Assembly (NCBI GenBank): GCA_023387815.1 | Contig: JAEWHK010000079.1 | Location: 1-64,000 of the forward strand | DNA from: Pseudomonadota bacterium | GTDB taxonomy: Bacteria > Pseudomonadota > Gammaproteobacteria > Burkholderiales > Burkholderiaceae_B | Length of the DNA: 64,000 bases | Direction of reading: 5' to 3' | In this document: positions 1 to 8,029 of the stretch, piece by piece | How positions within the stretch are numbered: the first letter of the stretch is position 1 | Layout: each line of letters begins with the position of its first letter | Notes under the pieces: model-generated | What the model saw: the letters and a program-made list of their open reading frames with translations, nothing else | The model's database searches: none | What the model was told of the DNA's origin: nothing | Program-made: the position numbers and the translations under genes

Positions 1-45
1 GCCTATGCTGAAAACCGTCGCGCAGACATTAACTATCAGCGTTAA
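1..45 (+). CDS. pal: Peptidoglycan-associated lipoprotein Pal, C-terminal end (partial)
   Basis: Only the last 14 codons and the TAA stop are inside the window; they read AYAENRRADINYQR. An ENRR-A-D motif close to the C-terminus is typical of the OmpA-like domain of Pal, and the next gene is cpoB, which normally follows pal in the tol-pal cluster. Pal is an outer-membrane lipoprotein that binds peptidoglycan and TolB. The call rests on this short tail plus gene order. Confidence 0.75.
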   Translation, partial: AYAENRRADINYQR

Positions 46-121
46 TCCTGCTTTGTAGGTTAAGCTCACTGCGCCGCAAACGGTTCTGCCGTTGCGGCGT
101 TGCTGTTTTAACGGAGTCAAT

Positions 122-799
122 ATGAAAATGAAGAAAACCCATTCCCTGCTCATTGCCTCATCCGTCCTGCTGCTCAGCCTGGGTGCAAATAACGCGTATG
201 CGTTTGAAGACGAAGATGCTCGGCGTGCCATTCTTGATCTGCGCTCCCAGTTAAGACAAAGCCAGCAGAACAACACTGATCTCTCCAACAAGATCAACAA
301 TCTGCAACAGCAGATCACCCAACTGCGCGGCAGCATCGAAACTGCCAATCACCAGATGCGCATGGCTCAGCAATCCGGCCAGCAGGCAAATCCGGACGTA
401 CCTCCCTCTCCGCAGGTAGGTGACCCCAATGAACAACAGGACTACGATAGTGCGCTGGACCTGTTCCGCCAGGGCAATTACGCCGAAGCCAGCACAGCGC
501 TGAACCGTTTTGCACAACAGTACCCGAACAGCCCTCTGGCCCCAAGCGCCCGTTTTTACGAAGGCAGCAGCCGGTACGCCAACAAGGATTTCAATGGCTC
601 CATCCAGGGTCTGCAGGCCATGGTATCGGCCTATCCGCGTGATCCCAAAGCAGGTGATGCCCTGCTGGTGATTGCCGGAAGCCAGGTTGAACTCAATAAC
701 ATTGCGGGCGCAAAATCCACGCTGCAACGTGTCGTCCGTGAGTACCCGAATACACCGGCATCCGACACCGCCAAAAACCGCCTGGAGCTCTTCCGTTAA
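122..799 (+). CDS. cpoB: Tol-Pal system protein CpoB (YbgF)
   Basis: This is a periplasmic protein of 225 residues that, in characterised bacteria, coordinates Tol-Pal function with peptidoglycan synthesis at the division site. The sequence shows a signal peptide (KMKK, hydrophobic core, cleavage after AYA near residue 27). A Gln/Asn-rich coiled coil follows at about 35-90 (LRSQLRQSQQNN...), then a Pro-rich linker. The C-terminal half (about 105-225) carries TPR-like repeats with QYPNSPLAPSA and EYPNTPASDTA motifs. An earlier in-frame ATG exists at 92, but the ATG at 122 follows an ACGGAG ribosome site and starts exactly at the signal peptide. It lies 76 bases after pal and is probably the last gene of the tol-pal operon, since a terminator follows. 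Family assignment is firm; physiological role is by homology. Confidence 0.93.
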   Translation: MKMKKTHSLLIASSVLLLSLGANNAYAFEDEDARRAILDLRSQLRQSQQNNTDLSNKINNLQQQITQLRGSIETANHQMRMAQQSGQQANPDVPPSPQVGDPNEQQDYDSALDLFRQGNYAEASTALNRFAQQYPNSPLAPSARFYEGSSRYANKDFNGSIQGLQAMVSAYPRDPKAGDALLVIAGSQVELNNIAGAKSTLQRVVREYPNTPASDTAKNRLELFR

Positions 800-837
800 A
801 CGCAACGGCCTGAGCAACACGCTGACCCTACACAAAG

Positions 838-865
838 GCATCCGGAGGTCACAGGATGCTTTTTT
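838..865 (+). terminator. Rho-independent terminator after cpoB
   Basis: The inverted repeat GCATCC (838-843) / GGATGC (854-859) is separated by a 10-nt loop and followed directly by six T residues (860-865). It sits 40 bases after the cpoB stop and 12 bases before the next start, so it should end the tol-pal transcript. Confidence 0.7.
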
Positions 866-877
866 CATTTGTAAGAC

Positions 878-1711
878 ATGCAGAACGAATATCCACTCCA
901 TACGCTGAATCTGGGCAAGACAACCCTCTCATACCAGGACGTGGGCCAGGCGCCGGCCTGTTTATTGCTGGTGCATGGCTCCCTGTGTGATTTTCGTTTC
1001 TGGCGCTGGCAACTACCCGATCTTTCAACATCCCTGCGGGTGATAGCACCGGCTCTGCCAACCTACCAGCCGGCTTCTTCGCTGATTCCTGCAGATACCC
1101 GACAATTTTCCATTGCCCAGCATACGGCGGATCTGTTCGGTTTGATGGATCAGTTGCATATTGAACACTTTGCTGTCCTTGGCCATTCACGTGGCGGACG
1201 CATTGCGGCCGAAATGGCAACTCAGCGGCCGGATCGAGTGACACATCTGCTGCTGGCGGATCCCGGTCTGGGCTCTGTTCTGCCGGAAGATAGTATGCCT
1301 GCCCTGCCCTACAGAGATGTCGCCCTGGCCGCCTATGAACGCGGTGATATCGACGGTGCGCTGGAAATTTTTATTGATGGCGTCAGCGGCAAGGGCACCT
1401 GGAGTCGCATGGTCTCCTGGTTCAAAACCATGACGCGCGAGCAGGCCGATACGCTGCCGCTCATCATTCGTGAACCGCTATACGAACTGAATCCCTCGCG
1501 CATCAACCAGTACGGCGTTCCTGTGACATTGATTGGGGGTTCCAACAGCCCTGTGCCTTTTCCCCAGATTCTGGACGCACTGGAAACGCAGTTCACCCAG
1601 GTGAAACGCCATACCCTCACGCCCGCATCGCACGGCCTGAATCTGGCGCTGCCCCATGCGTTCAATGACGTTGTCATACAGGCGCTGGGACTGGCATCCG
1701 GCAAGCCATAG
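878..1711 (+). CDS. Alpha/beta-fold hydrolase
   Basis: A 277-residue cytoplasmic protein with the alpha/beta hydrolase layout: an HG oxyanion motif at about 33-34 (LVHGSLCD) and the nucleophile elbow GHSRGG with Ser104. A C-terminal His in PASHGLNL (about 253) completes the likely triad. There is no signal peptide. The substrate cannot be told from sequence; relatives include esterases, haloperoxidase-like enzymes and ring-cleavage hydrolases. It begins just after the cpoB terminator, so it probably has its own promoter, and the CLC gene follows 84 bases later on the same strand. Confidence 0.8.
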   Translation: MQNEYPLHTLNLGKTTLSYQDVGQAPACLLLVHGSLCDFRFWRWQLPDLSTSLRVIAPALPTYQPASSLIPADTRQFSIAQHTADLFGLMDQLHIEHFAVLGHSRGGRIAAEMATQRPDRVTHLLLADPGLGSVLPEDSMPALPYRDVALAAYERGDIDGALEIFIDGVSGKGTWSRMVSWFKTMTREQADTLPLIIREPLYELNPSRINQYGVPVTLIGGSNSPVPFPQILDALETQFTQVKRHTLTPASHGLNLALPHAFNDVVIQALGLASGKP

Positions 1712-1795
1712 CGCCGTCGAACATCAGGTTGCACTCGCACCCGATGTGAAGGCTGGTGAGCCAAAGCACTCCCCCAGTCGTCACGTTTTTCTCAC

Positions 1796-3202
1796 ATGAA
1801 GTTTGCTATGCCCATTCAAGCAATACATCTTCGACGTTCCCTGCAGCATAAAACCCGACACGCGCTCAGGCTCTCCAAAAAATCTCTGCAACTGGCTCTG
1901 ATGCTTTGTGGCGCTGCCCTTGTTGCCCTTATCTCCATCGGCTTTGCCTTGCTGGCTGATTACGCGCTGGAAAAGAATCGGGAATGGACCGAGGCCTATC
2001 CGTATCTGATATGGGTGGTGATGCCGCTGGCTTTCATGCTGCTGCGCTGGTGTGTCATGCGTTTCGCGCCCTACTCAATCGGTAGCGGGATCCCGCAAGT
2101 GATTGCCAGTCTGTCCATGCAGCGCGATACCCCCGGAAAACTGCGGCTGGTATCGATTGCCCAGGCCCTCTGGAAGATACCGCTGACCTTCCTGGGCCTG
2201 CTTGCCGGCGCTTCCATTGGTCGCGAAGGACCATCGGTACAGATCGGCGCCGCCGCCATGCTGGCCTGGGGTCAGTTCTGCCAGAAGATCGGTCTGCCCC
2301 TTAAGGGCTTCAATGTCCGCGAGTGGGTGGCTGCAGGTGCTGCCGGTGGTCTTGCCGCGGCATTCAATGCTCCGCTTTCCGGTGTGATATTTGCCATCGA
2401 GGAAATCGGCAAGGGACTGGATCTGCGCTGGCAGCGACTTGTATTGCTGGGTGTGCTGGCTTCCGGTTTCATCGTGGTCGCGCTCATGGGCGACAACCCC
2501 TACTTTGGCACCTTTCACTCTTCCCCGCTGCAGGAGAACATGTTCTGGTGGGTATTGCTTTGCGCTGCCATTTGCGGCATTGCGGGCGGCACCTTTGCCC
2601 GACTGCTCAGCAAAGGTCTGACCGGGTGCGTCCCCAGGGCATGCCGCTCTGCCATTCGCAAGCATCCATTATGGGTGGCGGCGGCAATGGGACTGGTAGT
2701 CGCACTGCTGGGGCATCTGACTGCGGGAGCTGTGTTTGGCACCAGTTATACCGTGGCCAGGGACGCCCTGATGATGCAGGGGCCGCATATGGAACATTTC
2801 AGTATTGCCAAACTGGCCGCCACCGTGGCCTCTTACTGGGCAGGAATTCCCGGCGGCATCTTCACACCGGCGCTCACAACAGGGGCCGGCATAGGTGTAC
2901 AGATCGCCAGTTCGGCCGGCATGCAGGAGGCACAAAGCGTGTTTGTTCTGCTGTCCATGGCTGCGTTTCTTGCAGCGGCAACCCAGTCGCCGGTGACGGC
3001 TTCGGTGATTGTGATGGAAATGTCAGAAAGTCAGGCCATGCTGTTCTGGATGCTGCTGGCCAGTCTGGTGGCCACTGCCGTTTCAAGACAGATTTGTCCG
3101 CATGCGTTTTATCATTTCTCTGCCGGACGCTTCCGTCAGCTGGCAGTGACAGAAGACATCCGGCGTCAGGAGGCGAAGGCCAGATCGGTTACTGATCAGT
3201 GA
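1796..3202 (+). CDS. CLC-family chloride/proton antiporter
   Basis: A 468-residue polytopic membrane protein. The three CLC selectivity signatures are present in order: GSGIP at 96-100, GREGP at 142-146 (Glu144 at the gating-glutamate position) and GGIFTPAL in the C-terminal half. An FAIEEI segment supplies the internal proton glutamate expected of antiporters rather than channels. It has no CBS domains, as in E. coli ClcA. The likely role is Cl-/H+ exchange at the inner membrane, possibly linked to acid stress. Starts at 1796 or 1808 are both possible. Its 3' end overlaps the convergent copper chaperone gene by 14 bases. Confidence 0.9.
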   Translation: MKFAMPIQAIHLRRSLQHKTRHALRLSKKSLQLALMLCGAALVALISIGFALLADYALEKNREWTEAYPYLIWVVMPLAFMLLRWCVMRFAPYSIGSGIPQVIASLSMQRDTPGKLRLVSIAQALWKIPLTFLGLLAGASIGREGPSVQIGAAAMLAWGQFCQKIGLPLKGFNVREWVAAGAAGGLAAAFNAPLSGVIFAIEEIGKGLDLRWQRLVLLGVLASGFIVVALMGDNPYFGTFHSSPLQENMFWWVLLCAAICGIAGGTFARLLSKGLTGCVPRACRSAIRKHPLWVAAAMGLVVALLGHLTAGAVFGTSYTVARDALMMQGPHMEHFSIAKLAATVASYWAGIPGGIFTPALTTGAGIGVQIASSAGMQEAQSVFVLLSMAAFLAAATQSPVTASVIVMEMSESQAMLFWMLLASLVATAVSRQICPHAFYHFSAGRFRQLAVTEDIRRQEAKARSVTDQ

Positions 3203-3746
3203 ACTTGCGAGCGTTGACCGATTTCAGTTCGCACTGAACAGGGACTTTGGTGCCCGTTCCCAGCACGAAGTTAACGGTGATCTGCTGACCCGCTTTCAAA
3301 GACCCTTCGGGTTTTTCCAGCATGGCGTGATAAGAGCCCGGTTTAAACTCCAGCGTCTGACCCGGCTCAACAGTCACATCGGGCACCATGCCCATGGCGG
3401 ACATGCCGTTTTTCTCTGTGGTTTCGTGCAGCATGGCCATACCGAAGGCATCGGTTTCAAGACCTTTGAGCACGACGGGCTCTGATTTGTCCTCGTTATG
3501 AAGCACAAAGAAACCGCCGGAAGGTGCCACTTTCGGCAGCAGGCGAACCCAGCAGTTTTCAATCTTCACGTGATCGCTGCCCTTGACGGTGCTGGCGGCT
3601 CTGTCCGATTTGCCGTGCATATCATGATGCATATCATGACTCATATGACTGCCATGGTCGTGATCGGTGCCGTCATGGTGAGCAAGTGCCAGGGGACTCA
3701 ATGCCATCGCGCTCAGCGCAATGACTGTCAGAATCGATTTCTTCAT
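3189..3746 (-). CDS. Periplasmic copper chaperone, PCu(A)C family
   Basis: A 185-residue secreted protein. Its signal peptide (MKKSILTVIALSAMALSPLALA) is followed by a His/Met-rich stretch rich in HD, HH and HM pairs (about residues 22-48). The PCuAC domain then carries Met/His ligands of the H-x(n)-M-x-M type (MLHETTEKNGMSAMGMVP, later H and M in GSYHAMLEKPEG). Members bind Cu(I) in the periplasm and deliver it to cytochrome oxidase or other cuproproteins. An upstream in-frame ATG at 3779 would add 11 residues before the signal peptide, so the start at 3746 is preferred. No Sco or oxidase gene is adjacent; the copper enzyme NirK at 16.5-18.0 kb is a conceivable client but unlinked. Confidence 0.88.
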   Translation of the reverse strand: MKKSILTVIALSAMALSPLALAHHDGTDHDHGSHMSHDMHHDMHGKSDRAASTVKGSDHVKIENCWVRLLPKVAPSGGFFVLHNEDKSEPVVLKGLETDAFGMAMLHETTEKNGMSAMGMVPDVTVEPGQTLEFKPGSYHAMLEKPEGSLKAGQQITVNFVLGTGTKVPVQCELKSVNARKFTDQ

Positions 3747-3849
3747 CTCATTTCCAGTGAAAACAAAAACATTCGCCATTTTACGCCCAAGGCAAAGGCG
3801 GCGACACTTGGCCTATCGGGATAAATTCAACTTGCTTGAGATGAATCAA

Positions 3850-4545
3850 TCATGACGTCGCTTCTCTCTCATCTCCAACAATTTCGCTATAACGCGCTAC
3901 GTCATCTTCATGTGCGCGGTCGCGTTCCGGCTCTGCCAAAGCCTGCGCATACCATTGCTGCATGTCGGGTAACGCCAGCATGTGCGACACATAGTCGCCT
4001 GCATCGCCCGTTATATCCAGGCCATAGGTCTGAATCCGGAAAATGACCGGCGCATACATGGCATCGACAGCGGTAAACCGTTTGCCTGCCAGAAATGGTC
4101 CGCCAAAGCGCGCCAGTCCTTCATTGAATAGCGTGTTGATGCGCTGTACGTCTGCCGCCAATTCGGGGGGAACTGACTTCAGTCGTGCCCGCAGCGCGCA
4201 GTTCATGCCACAGTATTCGCGCAAATGCGCAAAACCCGAGTGCATTTCGCTGGACGCCGAACGAGCCCAGGCACGCGCCGCCGCATCCTGTGGCCAGACA
4301 TCAGGATGGGTATCGGCCAGATATTCGGCAATGGCAAGACTGTCCCACACCACGATGTCGCCATCAGCCAGTACGGGCACCTTGCTTGTTGGAGAAAACG
4401 TCGAAAACGCCCGCCGCTGCGCCGCCAGATCGGCCTGGAAGGCATGCTTTTCTTCGTGAAAGGCAATCTCAAGCTGCCGCAGCAATATCCATGGCCTCAG
4501 AGACCAGGAGGAATAGTTTTTGTTGGCGATATACAGGGTGTACAT
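3850..4545 (-). CDS. Glutathione S-transferase family protein
   Basis: A cytosolic protein of 231 residues. The N-terminal thioredoxin-fold domain starts MYTLYIANKNYSSWSLRPW, with a Ser-Ser-Trp-Ser segment at the expected catalytic Ser position. It carries the cis-Pro segment KVPVLADGDIVVWDSLAI for glutathione binding. An all-helical C-terminal domain follows (about 95-225). An open frame continues upstream to 4764, but the family alignment begins at the ATG at 4545. Substrate is unknown. The gene is read leftwards after the DJ-1-like gene, 41 bases downstream of it, so the two may be cotranscribed as a stress pair. Confidence 0.87.
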   Translation of the reverse strand: MYTLYIANKNYSSWSLRPWILLRQLEIAFHEEKHAFQADLAAQRRAFSTFSPTSKVPVLADGDIVVWDSLAIAEYLADTHPDVWPQDAAARAWARSASSEMHSGFAHLREYCGMNCALRARLKSVPPELAADVQRINTLFNEGLARFGGPFLAGKRFTAVDAMYAPVIFRIQTYGLDITGDAGDYVSHMLALPDMQQWYAQALAEPERDRAHEDDVARYSEIVGDEREATS

Positions 4546-4586
4546 AGGACAGATACAATCAAAGTAAAACAATAACAGCGAGAAAG

Positions 4587-5165
4587 TCAGAGGGTGACGG
4601 TAGCACCCAGCGCCTTGATAAATTGTGCCAGCCAGGCCGGATGTGCAGGCCAGGCAGGAGCCGTCACCAGATGGCCATCGGTCACTGCACTGTCCACGGC
4701 GATATCCTGATACTGACCGCCCGCCAGCGTAACCTCGGCAGCGCAGGCCGGATAAGCCGAACATTTTTTGCCTTTGATGACATCAGCAGCTGCCAGAATC
4801 TGCGCACCATGGCAGACAGCGGCAATGGGTTTTGCGGCTGCATCAAATTCCCGCACGATTTCCAGCACACGGGGCGTATTGCGCAAATACTCGGGAGCGC
4901 GTCCACCCGGTATCAGCAGGCCCACATAGTCCTGCGTATTGACGCTGGCAAAATCGTGATTGATGGCAAAATTATGTCCACGCTTTTCGGAGTATGTCTG
5001 ATCCCCTTCGAAATCGTGAATGGCCGTCGCGATCTTGTCACCCTTTTTCTTGTCGGGACACACGGCATGAACCTCATAACCCACCCCCAGCAGAAACTGG
5101 AACGGCACCATCGTTTCATAGTCTTCAGCAAAATCACCAACCAACATCAGAATTTTTTTGGACAT
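4587..5165 (-). CDS. DJ-1/PfpI family protein
   Basis: A 192-residue class I glutamine-amidotransferase-like protein. It has the nucleophile elbow AVCHGAQIL with Cys118-His119, preceded by the LLIPGGRAPEYLR segment that forms the oxyanion side, and an acidic residue in DFAEDYE near residue 14. Relatives include PfpI-type peptidases, deglycase or glyoxalase III-like proteins and general stress protein YhbO/YajL; which activity applies cannot be decided here. The start at 5165 is chosen because it begins the conserved MSKKILMLVGDF strand. It is divergent from the dedA gene and upstream of the glutathione transferase on the same strand. Confidence 0.87.
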   Translation of the reverse strand: MSKKILMLVGDFAEDYETMVPFQFLLGVGYEVHAVCPDKKKGDKIATAIHDFEGDQTYSEKRGHNFAINHDFASVNTQDYVGLLIPGGRAPEYLRNTPRVLEIVREFDAAAKPIAAVCHGAQILAAADVIKGKKCSAYPACAAEVTLAGGQYQDIAVDSAVTDGHLVTAPAWPAHPAWLAQFIKALGATVTL

Positions 5166-5341
5166 GGCAAGACTCCGGCTTGTGAACGAATAGTCATCAT
5201 AGCCCTTTCCCCTGAAAAATTTATGAATATTTGATGTCCAAAGGGTATAAATATCCATTCCATATTACTATGGAACCCAATCAATTCAACGGCCTGCCTG
5301 TCCTTGTGGTAGCAGCGCCCCCAACCTTCAATACAGGGTTT

Positions 5342-6004
5342 ATGTCTTTTTCTTCACTTTTCGGCTGGCTCCACGATAATCAGGCCCTGATGGCCATGCT
5401 CCACGATCACTGGAGCTGGGGCATCTTGCTGGTTGCCCTCATTCTTTTCCTGGAAACCGGTCTGGTCGTCATGCCGTTTCTGCCCGGTGATTCCCTGCTC
5501 TTTGCGGTAGGTGCGTTCATGGGTATCAGCGGCATTGCGCCATTCTGGTACATCCTGCTGTTGCTGGCCGCGGCCATTATTGGCGACTATGTGAATTACA
5601 CCATAGGCCGCTCCCCGCTGGGCCAGACCCTGATACGCAAGGGCTGGGTCAAGCAGAGTCATATCGACAAAACGCATGCCTACTTCGAGAAATATGGCGG
5701 CTCCACCATTACGCTGGCGCGCTTTATCCCGATTGTGCGCACCATCGCCCCATTTCTGGCCGGGCTATCCGGCATGGATCGCCGTCAGTTCGCCTTCTAC
5801 AACGTGATGGGCGGTATCCTGTGGATTGTCCTGCTGGTGATGGGTGGGTATTTCCTGGGACGTGTACCATGGATTCAGCAGAACCTGTCCCTGTTCACGC
5901 TGGGTATTGTGATCGTTTCTGTACTGCCCATGGGGTGGCATATTTACAAGATATGGCAGGAAAGCCGCCAGGAGAAACAGGGCCAGGCGGACAAAAACGT
6001 CTGA
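5342..6004 (+). CDS. DedA family membrane protein
   Basis: A 220-residue polytopic inner-membrane protein. It shows the DedA/SNARE-associated motifs: ETGLVVMPFLPGDSLLF near the N-terminus, then GDYVNYTIGR and the long motif containing FARFIPIVRT-like residues (LARFIPIVRTIAPFLAGLSGM). DedA proteins support membrane homeostasis, proton-motive force and probably lipid (undecaprenyl phosphate) transport. The start at 5342 (MSFSSLFGW) matches the usual length of about 220; longer starts at 5231 and 5270 lack a good ribosome site. A hairpin with a T-run follows the stop. Confidence 0.9.
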   Translation: MSFSSLFGWLHDNQALMAMLHDHWSWGILLVALILFLETGLVVMPFLPGDSLLFAVGAFMGISGIAPFWYILLLLAAAIIGDYVNYTIGRSPLGQTLIRKGWVKQSHIDKTHAYFEKYGGSTITLARFIPIVRTIAPFLAGLSGMDRRQFAFYNVMGGILWIVLLVMGGYFLGRVPWIQQNLSLFTLGIVIVSVLPMGWHIYKIWQESRQEKQGQADKNV

Positions 6005-6015
6005 GAACGAGGTAC

Positions 6016-6039
6016 GGAAAAAGCAAGGCTTCCTTTTTA
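6016..6039 (+). terminator. Probable intrinsic terminator after dedA
   Basis: GG-AAA-AAGC (6016-6024) can pair with GCTT-CC (6028-6033) around a 3-nt loop with a small A bulge. Five T residues follow at 6034-6038. It lies 11 bases past the dedA stop. The stem is short, so the call is moderate. Confidence 0.5.
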
Positions 6040-6138
6040 TTACATGTCGTAATAAGATTGGAAGAAATGGTTGTTTTTCCATACGTCAAAACCGGTCTAT
6101 CTTCTCGCTTTACGCTGCAACCTAAACTGGAGTCTATT

Positions 6139-7161
6139 ATGTCTGCCCTTCTGAAAGCCTCACTTACCGCGTTCGCGCTGTCGCTGGCCGTACCAGCCGT
6201 TGGCCATGCTGCCACGCTGGATAATGTCAAAAAGCGCGGTTCGGTCGTATGCGGCGCCACCACTGGCTTTGCCGGCTTTTCTGCACCCGACGCCAAAGGC
6301 GAGTGGCAAGGCCTGGATGTTGATCTCTGCAAAAGTATCGCGGCTGCGGTCTTTGGTGATGCCAGCAAGTTCAAGATTGTTCCCCTCAATTCCCAGCAGC
6401 GGTTTACTGCCCTGCAATCGGGTGAAGTGGATGTCCTGACCCGCAACACCACGGTCACTCAGCAGCGTGATACTGCATTGGGTCTGATTGCTGCCGGTGT
6501 CAACTTCTATGACGGTCAGGGCTTTCTAGTCTCGAAAAAACTCGGCGTCAAAAGCGCCAAGGAACTGAACGGGGCCACCATCTGCCTGCAGACCGGTACC
6601 TCCAATGAAAACACACTTGCCGACTGGGCACGCGCCAACAAAGTGGAATACAAGCCCGTGGTTTTTGATCAGTTCAATGAAGTGGTCAACGCCTTTGCAA
6701 CCAACCGCTGTGACGTTTTCTCCACTGATGCATCCGGTCTGGCTTCCATCCGCATTTCCAAGCTGTCTTCTCCAGATGACTATGAAGTGCTGCCTGAGAT
6801 CATCTCCAAAGAGCCCCTGGGACCGTTTGTTCGCCAGGGTGATGATGCCTGGCTCAACATTGTCAAATGGGTTTTCCAGGCAACGGTGAACGCAGAAGAA
6901 CTGGGCGTTACGTCAGCCAACGTGGACGAACAGGCCAAAAGCAATAACCCGAATATTCAGCGCCTGCTGGGCACCACACCTGGCGCAGGCAAGAACCTGG
7001 GCCTGGACGAAAAATGGGCCTACAACATCATCAAGCAAGTGGGCAACTACGGTGAGAGTTTTGAGCGCAATGTCGGTCAGGGTAGCCCGCTCAAAATCAA
7101 ACGCGGTTTGAATGCCTTGTGGACCGATGGCGGACTCCAATACGGATTGCCAATCCGCTAG
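6139..7161 (+). CDS. Amino-acid ABC transporter substrate-binding protein (AapJ/BztA type)
   Basis: A 340-residue periplasmic binding protein of the polar amino-acid family 3. It has a signal peptide cleaved after GHA (about residue 24). The family pattern follows: TLDNVKKRGSVVCG, then GFSAPDAKGEWQGLDVDLCK and the GEVDVLTRNTTVTQQRD segment. It also carries the extended C-terminal part typical of general L-amino-acid receptors such as AapJ (GLDEKWAYNIIKQVGNYGESFERN). The true start follows an ACTGGAG ribosome site; the reading frame is open far upstream, into dedA. The expected permease and ATPase genes (aapQMP) are absent here: the next genes belong to an iron-siderophore importer. It may serve a transporter encoded elsewhere. 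Confidence 0.88.
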   Translation: MSALLKASLTAFALSLAVPAVGHAATLDNVKKRGSVVCGATTGFAGFSAPDAKGEWQGLDVDLCKSIAAAVFGDASKFKIVPLNSQQRFTALQSGEVDVLTRNTTVTQQRDTALGLIAAGVNFYDGQGFLVSKKLGVKSAKELNGATICLQTGTSNENTLADWARANKVEYKPVVFDQFNEVVNAFATNRCDVFSTDASGLASIRISKLSSPDDYEVLPEIISKEPLGPFVRQGDDAWLNIVKWVFQATVNAEELGVTSANVDEQAKSNNPNIQRLLGTTPGAGKNLGLDEKWAYNIIKQVGNYGESFERNVGQGSPLKIKRGLNALWTDGGLQYGLPIR

Positions 7162-7204
7162 GGAGTAAAAGCCGAAGTCAATCGAAAAACCCGCGGGGCC
7201 ATAT

Positions 7205-7219
7205 TGAGAATCATTTACA
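7205..7219. promoter_or_regulatory. Candidate Fur box upstream of the iron-siderophore ABC operon
   Basis: TGAGAATCATTTACA matches the 7-1-7 Fur consensus TGATAATNATTATCA at 11 of 14 fixed positions. A weaker match (9 of 14) lies at 7230-7244. An AGAATCA / TGATTCT inverted repeat (7207-7213 / 7230-7236) spans both. It is 36 bases upstream of the ATPase start, the expected place for iron repression. Confidence 0.6.
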
Positions 7220-7254
7220 ATGTTTATCGTGATTCTTATTCGCCCGGATATCCG

Positions 7255-8022
7255 ATGATTCAGATTGAAAACGCGGGTTTTCAAACCTCTTCAAAAACAC
7301 TGCTGCATCCCCTGACGGCCCAATTCGAACGCGGCCAATTCTATGGCCTGATCGGCCACAATGGCTCAGGCAAGTCTACCCTGCTCAAACTGCTAGCGCG
7401 GGAACATACACCTACCCAGGGCGCCATTTTTCTGGATGAAGAGCGCATAGAGAGCCTGTCCAATCGACAATACGCCCGCAAGCTGGCCTATCTGCCACAG
7501 TACACCCCCATCATTCCGGATATGACTGCACGAGAGCTGGTAGAACTGGGTCGCTATTCCTGGAATAGTGTCTGGCGCAACCGCAATCCGGAAAACGAAG
7601 AGGCAGTCGAGCGCGCCATCAGCCTGACGGATACTGACGTTTTCATGCCCGCCCTGCTCGACTCCCTATCCGGCGGCGAGCGCCAGCGCGTCTGGATTGC
7701 CATGCTGCTCGCCCAGAATACGCCCTACATCCTTCTGGATGAACCGCTGGCCGCACTGGATCTGAAGCACCAGCTGGAGGTCATGCAGTTGCTGCATCGG
7801 CTCGCCAAGGAAGAAAATCTGTGTGTCATTGCGGTCATTCATGACATCAACCTGGCCACCCGCTACTGCGATCATCTGCTGGCCCTGCGCGCGGGCGAGC
7901 TGATCTATTCAGAACCGCCGGCAGCGTTGCTGGATCAGCACAAGCTGCGACACATCTACGATGTGGATCTGCAATTGATTACGCATCCTGCGCACCCTCA
8001 AGTTCAGTTGGCGTTCAACTGA
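7255..8022 (+). CDS. Iron-siderophore ABC transporter ATPase (FhuC/FecE type)
   Basis: A 255-residue cytoplasmic ATPase. Walker A is GHNGSGKST at 34-42, the signature is LSGGERQRV, Walker B reads ILLDEPLAALD, and the switch His is in VIAVIHDINLA. The sequence is closest in style to FhuC/FecE/FepC. It begins a three-gene operon with the binding protein (7-base gap) and the fused permease, all preceded by a Fur-like box. Starts at 7204 (ATT-like upstream frame) are rejected because they run through the Fur box; ATG 7255 begins the conserved MIQIENAGF strand. The substrate is probably a ferric hydroxamate or similar siderophore, by family only. Confidence 0.92.
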   Translation: MIQIENAGFQTSSKTLLHPLTAQFERGQFYGLIGHNGSGKSTLLKLLAREHTPTQGAIFLDEERIESLSNRQYARKLAYLPQYTPIIPDMTARELVELGRYSWNSVWRNRNPENEEAVERAISLTDTDVFMPALLDSLSGGERQRVWIAMLLAQNTPYILLDEPLAALDLKHQLEVMQLLHRLAKEENLCVIAVIHDINLATRYCDHLLALRAGELIYSEPPAALLDQHKLRHIYDVDLQLITHPAHPQVQLAFN

Positions 8023-8029
8023 GGCCCTC

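Noticed and set aside
2323..3195. 290-codon alternative frame inside the CLC gene
   Set aside because: Same strand, shifted frame of a gene with all CLC signatures; protein is Cys/Gly/Arg-rich without motifs.
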